Assembly (NCBI GenBank): GCA_033002965.1
Contig: JAURVB010004899.1
Span: forward strand, 1 to 64,000
Direction: 5' to 3'
Length of the DNA: 64,000 bases
Source of the DNA: Piper betle
Lineage: Eukaryota; Streptophyta; Magnoliopsida; Piperales; Piperaceae
In this document: positions 53,943-64,000 of the stretch, in pieces
Position numbering within the stretch: the first letter of the stretch is position 1
Layout of the letters: every line of letters begins with the position of its first letter
Translations under genes and position numbers: made by a program
The notes under the pieces: generated by a model
The model's input: the letters and a program-made list of their open reading frames with translations, nothing else
Told to the model about the DNA's origin: nothing
The model's database searches: none

Positions 53943-56900
53943 GACTGTTCAAACAGAAAACAGAAGGCTACCTGGTATGGCGCCACCTGATAACGCATAA
54001 TTAGGCTGTATGTCTTCTATCTGTTTTTTAGGTTGCTGCATAAATTATCATGGAAGGGACCTGTGTACTAGTTATTATATCTATTAGGAGCCCAACTCTG
54101 TTATTACTGGTAACACCTCCAGAATTTGTAACTATTGTTGTATTCTAGACACTGTTTCATATAACTTGAAATTGTGATGGAAATATAAATTAAGTCTTAC
54201 AGTAAGTGGTTGTGATTTTTTCTTCGGCTATGGATCTTGTTTTATTCTGTTATTGGACATTCCTTACAAATATATTGTATTCAAGTAATATAATTTTAAG
54301 TATTGTTTCAGTGTGTTTGGTAGGTTGATGATATATACTATACAAACAGCATGTTTTCTATGACTCATGGGTTGTGAACCTTCCATTCATAGTCTAGCAC
54401 CCAAAGGCCAAAACTATTTTTTTCTTTTGTCAAGCATGTTACATGACCAGTTGGCCTGCCCCTACCTCATTGTGATCAGCAAAGTAGCTTTTCTATGTCA
54501 TTTTCCTTGTGCCAAATTGATTGATAATATGGTCAGCAGCTTCATATTGAGACCACCTCATGTTCTCGTTGTCTCCCACTTGTCTCTGTTGCTTTTAAAC
54601 TCTTTTTCAATTCATGGCCTACCTTCTTCAAACACACCAACAATCAACTCGTGGGATGTGACAAGCATAGAAACATGAACCAAATTGCGCAACATCTGTG
54701 GATTACTCTCTGTAAATGTCTGGTGTTTGGACTTGAAGCTGCTGCATTTCAAATGATAAATGATGGGCGATGATGAATGGAAGAGGAAAGCATGCACGGG
54801 TGCTTTTCTTCGGGGGTGTAAACTAGCCGAGCATAAATGTTTTTGTATTTGACGTAATTTATTACAAGCATGTTTGAGCTTGTTTGAGTGCTTGACGATC
54901 TTTGATATATTATGGGTTGAGCTGAGCTCGTCCAAAATTCATAGTGTTTAAACTTGACTTGTATTCGGCTCACTATGTTTTCGACTCTAATTTGAGCTGA
55001 GTAAATATTTATGCTTGGCTCGTACTCGACTTATATAGGATCAAAATTTCTTTTCTAATACTATATAAATTCAATATGACCTCAATAGTATTGACAAGAC
55101 GAGTATTTTTTCGAGTTTAAACGTATCAAACTCGAGTTTCGAGCCAAGCCGAGCTAAACATTCCTTAGCTCAAGTTCTGTTCGTTGTTCAACGAGCCATT
55201 TATTTTAAACTGAGTATTTTTTCGAATACAAAATTAACGAGAATGAGTTCAAACCGAGTCGAGTCGAGTCAAATGTAAAATAATTGTAAGCAGGTTAGAC
55301 TTGTTTATATCCCTACTTTTCTTCTCATGATCCAAACATCCAACAACTTGATGCTTTTGACTCCATTACAAAAAAGATGTGATCTTTAGATCTTTGCTCG
55401 CCACCATGCATGTTTTTTTTAAAAACTAATTGGCTGGTCATCCTGTCCTAATCTTGACTTCTAAATGATATAATGCTCTTGTGAATGATGCCTTTGGTGC
55501 TTAAAACTTTAAACTCTAAACTCTAAATTCAATTTTTTCGACGAAAAAAAAATGTTTAATTGGTTGACAGCCCCCCTTTCTAGAATAGAACACTAATCTC
55601 TTACCCGACATCGAGTAATTATTATATATTAATGGTCATAGTTTTTTGTCTAATTATTATAATATAATGATGATGATGATGCTGATAATATAGATGTAAG
55701 TGTGCTTGGTGTGTGGTTTAGAATAATATGTATTGAAAGCCGCTTTTTATTTAGGTGGATGAGTGGAACCAATGACCTGCCCACTGTCTCTATAGAATAA
55801 AACTTGGGCATGATAATATTTTTGTTATCTCTAGGAAAAATAGCTCATTTTATATGAGTAGATAAATGTCACTCACATTTGGTCATTCTAATATTTTGGG
55901 TCTCAAGAAAATAGTAAAATTTGAGGGCTACTAGCTATATAAACATGAATGATTTTATTCAAATATATTACATAGTAAGATGGGTTTTTTAGTGGCATGG
56001 ATGCTACATATATACAAGGTTGTGAAGTCTTTGCTTGTGAAGAAAATTTCAACATTGGAACTATAAGGGTCCATTTTTATATCATTTTTCAACTCTTTTT
56101 TTTGTTGTTGTTGTTGTTGGAGAGGGTATTCATGACCTATCAGCATAGGGTGTCAAAAAATTATAAGCAATTATCATTTTAACACGACTATCAATTGGGC
56201 TGAGGTTTGGTTTAAACCAAAAGGAGCTACTTACCCAATTAACCGAATTAAGGTAGTTTAGTTAATTAAATAAAAATTAAATTGCATTTGTTAATCAAAT
56301 CGAATTAATTCGGTTTAGTTTGGTTTTAACCGAATTCCAACCAAAATGATAAATGATGATTATAAATATTTTTAAATTTTATTTAATAAATAAAGAATTG
56401 ATAGCGCATATTTATAGACTAATCATAAACTTATTATAAAAATTTATATGAATAATGTTCTAATTTGATATATTATATAATAGGTACACTATATAATATA
56501 TTAAACTTTCATCTCTTATACTTATATAAGTATATTATTTTTTATAAATTGAACAAAAATAATAGTTTTATAATATTTTGTTATACTTCATGATAAATAA
56601 AAAAATATAAAGATACATGTCCACTGAAGAAAAAAAAGTAAAAGAACTCATGTAAATAGTTTTTTTTCATTTATTGATTTATTTGATTGATTTTAACTGA
56701 AAACCGACCAAATTAAGTTTGATTGATTTTTAATTTCAACCAAACTACAACCGAATCGAATTAGCACCGAACTAAACTATCGATATAAATTTGGCTCGAT
56801 CAATATGGTCGGTTAACCAAACCATGCTTACCCATAATTGATGGTATATTTTATGTTGATTTTCCAAAGTCAACGGTTAATTATTAGTATTCTTATTATT

Positions 56901-57924
56901 ATTTTGCACACGATAAACAACTATCAATTACCTTTAATTGAGCAAACAAGTGAACAGGAGAATAATGATACTATGGCTGATTTTCAATATTGAAGACATT
57001 TAATAAATACTAAAATATTATTTTGTGACCGAGTCTTCTTATATTATATATAAGGCTTTGCGGTAAATTAATAGGCCAAAATCAAAATTCGACTAATACC
57101 AAAAAAAATCAATACATATTTTTGTTAAAATTTGAACTTTCCTAAAAATATAATCAACATGCCCTCCCCTCTGCATCGTAAATTTTTTTTTGCAAATTTC
57201 TGTTTGTTTATTTATTTATTTATTTATTCGTATTTTTTAAGAAAAATAGTCCCTCTTTAATATTAATATTAGGAGGACTTATAACTTAGAGGAAGGTGGG
57301 GGGGGGGGGGGCGGATCACCGGCCATAGCCGGTGCTCGACGTGGGGAGACCGGGAGATTGCTAGGAACCTAGTCCCAATCACGGGTTTCCCGCACGTGCT
57401 GGTGGGATCACTCACGCACGGCTTTATCCGCCGCACGCCACTTCGTTTTGGGCGCTGGTACGCCACCAATTACGTGCTCCCTCCATCTCATTCCCACCCA
57501 ATCATTGGTTGTCTTCCATCTGGCCCCACATACATGGGCAAAAGGGCATCGGAAATGTGGGTCCCAATATCCTTTTTTTCTTGTTATTTTTCTTAATAAA
57601 TAAATCATGAAAAAACTTTGATGGGTTCCATGAACAATGACAACATTTTCTCATCAGATTAGTCTGTTTATGTATATGTTTCAAATGTATGTATATATGT
57701 ATATATATATACGTATATTTTATTACAAGTATATGACAAAGTTGGAAGAAGTTGGGGGAAGACACCTAATATGAAAGATTGGCATAGTTGTTTCCTTCTC
57801 ATCAAAGGATAAAATGCCAGCACTATTGGCATATTCTTTCCTCATTTTTCTATTTTTCTTTCACATGCCTTGACTTGTATCATACATTATTATTCATTTG
57901 TTGATATAAAGTATATAGTTTATG
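53943..57924. other. Intergenic region with diffuse repeat remnants
   Basis: The first 300 bp are the SUFB 3' region. From 54,800 to 55,310 there are many GAGCT, CGAGTT and CGAGTC motifs with no frame. A possible small DNA element is at 56,205-56,835. At 57,298-57,311 there is a run of 14 G followed by a 7-bp-stem hairpin (CACCGGC-cata-GCCGGTG). The GC-richer patch 57,300-57,560, with CACGTG at 57,393, has no gene. No supported coding region. Confidence 0.5.
56205..56835. mobile_element. Possible non-autonomous DNA transposon with AACCGAAT-type ends
   Basis: The ends carry inverted ggtttggttt-aaacc and ggttaaccaaacc sequences. Within 150 bp of each end there are repeated (A)ACCGAATT/AATTCGGTT motifs, while the middle is AT-rich. 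This resembles hAT-type miniature elements, but no target duplication is clear. Confidence 0.35.
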
Positions 57925-58224
57925 AGTAATAATTAGTTGTAAGCGAGTAATTTGGCTATAAAATACCATTAATTATATGAAAATTACTACTCTTTAGATA
58001 GTAATAATTAGTTGTAAGCGGGTAATTTGGTTATAAAATACAATTAATTATATAAAAATTACTACTCATTAAATAGTAATAATTAGTTGTAAGTGGGTAA
58101 TTTGGCTATAAAATGCAATTAATTATATAAAAATTACTACTCGTTAAATAGTAATAATTAGTTGTAAGTGGGTAATTTGGCTATAAAATACAATTAATTA
58201 TATGAAAATTACTACTCATTATAC
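57925..58224 (+). repeat. Four tandem copies of a 75-bp unit
   Basis: Units start at 57,925, 58,000, 58,075 and 58,150 with AGTAATAATTAGTTGTAAG and differ by a few substitutions. Each contains GGGTAATTTGG(C/T)TATAAAAT, CAATTAATTATAT and AAAATTACTACTC. The period is exactly 75 bp. Confidence 0.92.
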
Positions 58225-59272
58225 AGTCGTGTGGTAATTTTAAAGTTTTAATAATAAATACATCTTATCACGAAGCATGTTTTATTTATTGTCCGAGTCT
58301 TGTAGTTAAATTAATTAGAAGACATTTTTAAAGTCGAATATTACACTATAATTTTTATATTAAAACAATTTATAGCAATTTTTAGAAGTAGATTAAATTA
58401 TACTATTTTTTTAAATATTGAAAATACGCGTATAAGAATACTTTATTGTGTTTACTTTCAAACTTACATAAATATCTATTAAGCAACATACTACAGCACT
58501 TAACGATAAGAGATTTTGATTCATATTTTAGATTTCAGACATGCAACTAAGTATTAATTTAATTAGAATCCATCCTCAATAACTATAAATAATGCATTGC
58601 TTAATTTATCTTTTTTTTTCGAGATGAGTCAACATTAAATTCTATCAAAATTTTAAGTAAATTGAATTGATTACATGAATAATTTGACTCCATTAATTTT
58701 TTTGGTATTTTAACTTAATATATGTCACCATTTTAACCTACTATAATCATTTTTAATTTAATGACAAAAATAAACCATTAATTTATTAAAATAATTGTTT
58801 ATAAATTAATGATTGATTATTTTTTTTAGAAATAAACAAATATTTATATAGATATAATATAAGGCCGGCAATGATCACCTCGGCCACCTTCTCCCATGTT
58901 TTTGCTTTTGTCTTCTTTCTTCCTCACCTCGACTCTCTCTCTTCTTCCCATCCCAGTATAGCGCTTCCTCCTTCCCACCACTCTCCTCCAAACCTCCCAC
59001 AACCCGCATTTTTTTCTCTTTTGAAAAATTTATCTTTTGAAGCTCTTCTTCTCCCCATTCCTCATTTGCTTCACTTCTTCTTCACACCGTTTTTTCCTTC
59101 TTCTTTTTTCGTTCTTTGCTGATTTCTTCTCTGTGTTTTTTGACGTCTCTGGGATGTTGGGTGGTCGCTTTTTGGCTTGTTCTGCTGATTCTCCTGGTGG
59201 GTGCCGATTTTCGTCGTAAAGATTCGATTTTTATGCCCGGTTGTGCTGGTCGGGTGAGCGGAGCGCGGCCGG
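58225..59272 (+). promoter_or_regulatory. AT-rich spacer and pyrimidine-rich 5' leader of the NT-C2 gene
   Basis: Positions 58,225-58,870 are AT-rich. From 58,880 to 59,130 the strand is rich in CTTC/CTCC runs, as in a plant 5' leader. The long open frame in the leader (58,871-59,122) is pyrimidine composition rather than a protein. Confidence 0.5.
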
Positions 59273-62200
59273 ATGGTGGTGAAGATGATGCAGTGGCGGC
59301 AGTGGCCGCCGATCGCGTCCAGGAAGCTCTATGAGGTGAGGCTCGTCGTGTTGAGGCTCGACGGGCTCGGCCCGGCGTCGGTGGAGGAGGGTGCGGGGGA
59401 GCCGGCGACAGCGCCGGTGAGGCTGACGGCGGAGGTCCGGTGGAAGGGCCCGAAGGTTGCGCTGAGGGCGTTCAGGAGGACGGTGAAGAGGAATTTGACG
59501 AAGGAGGAGAGGTTGGGGGTGGGGGGAGTGGTGGAGTGGAGGGAGGAGTTTCAGAGTGTCTGCGCTTTGTCTTTGTGCAGGGAGAACGGATTCCACCCTT
59601 GGGAGATTGCCTTCACTGTTTTCAGAGTAACTGTTCTTTTCTCCCTGTTTACCATTTACAAATATATGTTGGTTTTGTTTGAGAAATGAAATAGTTTAGC
59701 CTTTTTTTTTCTTTTTTATCTTCTTCCATGTATGTGATTATCATTTTTGTTTTCGTTTTGTGTTTAGAACTGTTTGTTTAGATTTTATTAACATATCTCA
59801 ATCGGTCAGGTACTCTTTGTATTTCGATTAGTTGTCGTTTTTTAATTTAGAATGTTTCTTTATATTATCTGTTTTATTATGTAGCCTTTTTTTTTGTTTT
59901 GTGTTTAGAACTATTTGTTTGGATTTTATAATTATTATTATCTCAATCGGACAGCTACTGTTGCAACTTTGCATTACGATCAGTCTTGTTTTTTTGTTAT
60001 TTGTATTTGAATCGAAATGTTGTTCATATTATCTCTTTTATTATGTAGCTTTTTATTTTTTGGGTGTCTTTGCGGCTTTTTGATCGGCTACCTGCAATTT
60101 TGTCTTTTTCGTTTTATTTCTTGACACAATGATTGTTCTTGGTTTGTTATGATAATAAGTCCTGGAAATTTTGTCGCCGTTATACGGAAAAAATTGTTAC
60201 TGATAATCTTTTTATTTTCTTTACTTTTGGGTCTCTTAATTAATTTCCGACTGGTTTTCTAGGTGGAATTTGCGGATTTCATGGGTAAAACTGGCGATGT
60301 TTTACTTCTATATGATGTTTTTTTCTTCCCCTAAGTAGTTCTACATAGATGTTAATAACGTGCTATGGTTTTGGTAATTAACAATGAATGAATTGGCCCT
60401 TTTGGGATGGCCTCTCTCTTTTTCAATGGATGCCTACTAGCGTATGGAACCGTTCATGAATCTGCATTTTGTTCAGCTTCAAACGGATTGGGAAATTGTA
60501 TAATTTCTTATAAATGTTTTATAAGCACAAAGTGTCCTGTTTGTTAAAATGTATCGATTTCAGTAAGTAGTTGAAGAAATTCGCAAGTCTAACGTAAATG
60601 CTAGCTGCTTTTGAATGATTTACTTTGCGCTCATTAAGACATGGGAACATTTTCCATACGCCTGCGTGCAGTTTCTCCCTTTGTTCAAGTCTTTAATATA
60701 AAGCTGTGTTTGATCTTATATGCTTCACTCTCCATCTTTTTCTTTCTATGCATCTCTGCTATTTCTTGGGGTACAAGTTATGACTGAGTTTCATGGTTTT
60801 ATACTTTTGTATTGTACAAGTGTTTTATGCGCCTCTTTTTACTTAAACGATTCACAATTTTATTTTCATGTTTGGATTGCTATAAAATCTTTTATTTTTC
60901 GATTGTCCAGGTTTAAAAGTTTGCTATCTTAAAATCTTGTGCTCTTCTAGGATTTGAAACAAAATGCTAAAACTAAGGTCCCTGCTATCGGCACTGCATC
61001 ATTGAATCTTGCAGAAGTTGTATCTGCTGCTGAAGAAAAGGAAATAGAAAAAGTTCTTCCGCTCTTACTTGCCTCTGGGTCTTCTGAGAATCGGCCTTCT
61101 CTACATGTATGTCAATCCTAGTTATGTTCGTTAACTATTTTTTTCTGCGCAACTTATTTGTCTGCCAACAGTTCATATACGCTCACCCTATCTGTATATG
61201 ACTTCTCATGTCAGAATAAAAGATCTTTGTGGTCAACTATTCTTATAGTTATAACTGACGGCTCGATTATACCAAGATAGTTCCACAGAAGTCTTAGTCA
61301 TCCTTACCATGATTGAACAAGTAGTTATAATGAATGCATTTCAGTGCTGCTATTGGGTGGAGCTGTGTGAAATTGCTTCGGTTTTATGCCATACTCATAA
61401 GAAATGTTTATTTTTCATGCAGTTGTCTATCAGTTGCTTGGAACTGAGAACTGCCCAAGAATCATCAGAGACTGTGCAAAGGTCAATTGTGCCTGTTCTG
61501 TTGTCCCCTCAATCTGAAGAATCTCAGGCAACCGAGAAAGATGAGCTTTCTGCTCTAAAAGCAGGTTTTAGAAAAGTGAAAATATTTAAAGAGTTTGTGT
61601 CAGCTCGAAGATCTAAAAAGGCATGTGTTGAGGAGGACGGTAGCAATGAAAGGTATTCTGGTAGGAGCGATGATGGAGACTGCACATACCCATTCGATAC
61701 CGACTCTCTTGACGAAGTTAATGATGGGGAACTGACGGATGGGAAAGGGGAGTCTAGTTTGAGAAAATCTTTCAGTTATGGTACATTAGCCTCTGCCAAC
61801 TGCATCGGGGGGTCTTGTTACTCTGAAATGCAAACAAATGGTATTAATGAGGATTGGTTTTATTACAGCAGCCATAAATCAGATGTTGGTTGTGTTGATG
61901 TGGAGGAGGCAAGTTTCTCAGCTATGGAGCCGTCAAAAGTGCAAACTTCCAAGCTTAGCATCCTTTCATGGAGAAAGAGGAAGCTAAGCTTCAGATCTCC
62001 AAAAGCTAAAGGGGAACCTTTACTAAAGAAAGCTTATGGGGAAGAGGGTGGTGATGATATTGATTTTGATCGCCGCCAGTTGAGTTCTTCTGATGAGTCT
62101 TTGGGTTCAGGGGTATGCTTCCTACTGATGCTTTCACTTTCGCCTATGTTTTTTGGCAAAGCTGTTGACACCAACTTCTTCTTGAAAGCTCTTACTTTTT

Positions 62201-63435
62201 TCTGCTGCCCATGCCATACTTCTCCTTACTATTGTTTCTCTATCTAAATTTATAATGTTTGCACGATTTTCTTTTGAGCATATTATTAATCTTACCACCA
62301 AGGAGCAGCTTTCTTTTTAATAACAAAGCTTAATTTCAAAAACTGAGAAGTTTTTTTCTGAATGTTGTTGTGGCAGAAGATTGATGGAGAAGTGACTGCT
62401 AACTGCACATCACTATCAGAATTTGGTGATGACAGTTTTTCTGTTGGAAGTTGGGAGCAGAAAGAAGTGACTAGCCGTGATGGCCACATGAAGCTCTCCT
62501 CTCAAGTGTTTTTTGCTTCCATTGACCAGAGGAGTGAGAGGGCTGCCGGAGAAAGTGCATGCACAGCCTTGGTTGCAGTTATAGCTGACTGGATTCAAAC
62601 TAACCGAGACATACTACCTATTAAGTCGCAGTTTGATAGTCTTATCAGAGAAGGATCTCTTGAATGGAGAAACCTTTGTGAGAATGAAACTTATCGTGAG
62701 AGGTTTCCTGACAAACACTTTGATCTCGAAACTGTTCTACAGGCCAAACTCCGCCCACTGTCAGTAGTACCAGAAAGATCCTTTATTGGGTTTTTTAGTC
62801 CTGACAACGGTGCAAATGGTGGGTTTGATTTTCTCCATGATGCCATGTCCTTTGACAGTATTTGGGATGAGATTAACCAAGTTGGATCTTCTTCTGATTC
62901 TAACCCTCAAACATATATTGTGAGTTGGAATGATCACTTTTTTGTTCTCAAGGTGGAGCCTGAAGCATTCTACATAATCGACACATTAGGTGAGCGACTT
63001 TATGAAGGTTGCAATCAAGCTTACATCTTGAAGTTTGACAAGAACACAAAAATATACAGATTACCAGCTGAAAATTCAGAAACCAACAAAGAAAAACCTG
63101 AGAAGTCTGATTCTGAAAGCGAAAATCCGTGTGCCCTTCAAGTTGCATCAACTGAAACTCCCGGGTCTATTTCAGAAGTAGGTAAAAAGGAAGAGGAATT
63201 TGAGATTGTTTCTCAAGGTAAGGAGGCTTGCAAAGAATATATCAAGAATTTCCTAGCTGCCATTCCTATTAGGGAGCTATTAGATGATGTTAAGAAAGGT
63301 TTATCGGCTTCGATTCCTCTTCATCACCGTCTGCAGATTGAGTTCCATTTAACTGAGTTATCTTGGCCAATGGTTGCTTCGTCACAGTCAGACACTGACA
63401 TGGCTCTTGCCACATCAACAATTTCGGTTGCCTAA
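59273..63435 (+). CDS. NT-C2 (EEIG1/EHBP1 N-terminal type) domain protein
   Basis: Exons 59273-59626, 60951-61106, 61423-62112 and 62377-63435 join in phase for 752 aa. The start MVVKMMQWRQWPPIASRKLY leads into an NT-C2 fold (about residues 6-195) with VRLVVLRLDGLG, VRWKGPK, NGFHPWEIAFTVF and KVPAIGTASLNLAE. The middle (about 210-400) is Ser- and acid-rich and probably disordered. The C-terminal part (about 425-720) is conserved in the plant family: ESACTALVAVIADWIQTN, REGSLEWRNLCEN, FDLETVLQAKL, FDSIWDEI, YIVSWNDHFFVLKVE and YIIDTLGERLYEGC. NT-C2 domains are linked to membranes and the cytoskeleton in animals; the plant role is not established from sequence. The ATG is chosen because it begins the domain directly. 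Confidence 0.88.
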
Positions 63436-64000
63436 CATTCCAGAGCCAAGCTGTTCACATGTAAATTCAGAGTGAACACCGAGCATGATCACTTATTCTA
63501 CAACTGGTGTATGTAACTATCCTTTTAATTTGTTCATTTGCCTTGCGAGATTATGGGTGAGCAGCAAGCATTGTCCCCCATGAGTTCGTCTGTGTGTTGG
63601 TGTGCTAGATTAGCAATTGAAAAGTTGGGTTTGTCTATTTGATGTTCATAGTCCATTCATTATTGTTCTTGCTTACAAGTTACAAATGAGCACTGTCACT
63701 TCCAAAACCTTAAAAAACAGGTTTTGCCATTGCTGGCAGGCTATGACGAATCAAAACAAAGCCACATTTTTAGCAATGGAGTAAGAATCTATAACATAAA
63801 AATCCATCATTTATAGAAGATAATATAGATAAATACAAGCTAAATTGGCGGGATAATGAATCAAATTCGAAGCCAAATAAGAGGAACTTTGGTGTGATAT
63901 TAAAAAAAGAGAGGATAAGTTAATTAAAGTACGAGAAATATTTTAAAAATATAATAAAAATACTTCTCTCGCAGAATCTTATTTACTTCAATATTTTTCA
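63436..64000. other. 3' region of NT-C2 gene and AT-rich end of window
   Basis: The first 300 bp are probably the 3' untranslated region. Nothing else is recognised before the window ends. Confidence 0.5.

Noticed and set aside
57925..58224. CRISPR-like array
   Set aside because: The 75-bp units are contiguous with no unique spacers, in a plant nuclear sequence.

Overview
The window is nuclear DNA from a flowering plant. It holds seven intron-split or single-exon plant genes with GT-AG introns, plant-specific families (a NUP1-type nucleoporin, a plastid SufB, an NT-C2 protein), and many plant-type LTR retroelements with initiator-Met tRNA primer sites. Several genes have very GC-rich 5' exons followed by AT-richer downstream exons, a pattern common in monocots. 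I therefore favour a monocot, probably not a grass, but this is only an inference.

Layout. Positions 1-15 kb are a gene-free graveyard of retroelements. It contains solo LTRs of one long-LTR family (one cut by the window edge, two complete with 5-bp target duplications), a tandem three-LTR TRIM-type miniature retrotransposon, and a 1.6-kb element inserted in the TRIM. Positions 15-37 kb are a gene island: NUP1 (+), a UBP8-like deubiquitinase (-), an uncharacterised 274-aa protein (+), a short HSP20-like protein (-) and a MAM33-type mitochondrial matrix protein (-). Positions 38.9-50.9 kb are a nest of mobile DNA. One old LTR is split in its TA-rich tract by three hairpin-tipped inverted-repeat elements, two of which are themselves split by complete solo LTRs. 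Positions 51-54 kb hold SUFB (+). Positions 54-59 kb are AT-rich spacer with a four-copy 75-bp tandem repeat and a possible small DNA transposon. Positions 59-63.4 kb hold an NT-C2/EEIG1-type gene (+).

The genes form no operon or pathway and are unrelated neighbours: nuclear pore and lamina, ubiquitin removal, mitochondrial matrix, plastid Fe-S assembly, and a membrane or cytoskeleton-linked C2 protein. The most noteworthy structures are the nested repeat cluster and its (TA)n-associated hairpin elements. Also notable are the apparent reading-frame conflicts of the same sign in the GC-rich first exons of NUP1 and the UBP gene, and an HSP20-like gene lacking half of its alpha-crystallin domain. 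I see no tRNA or rRNA gene and no CRISPR.
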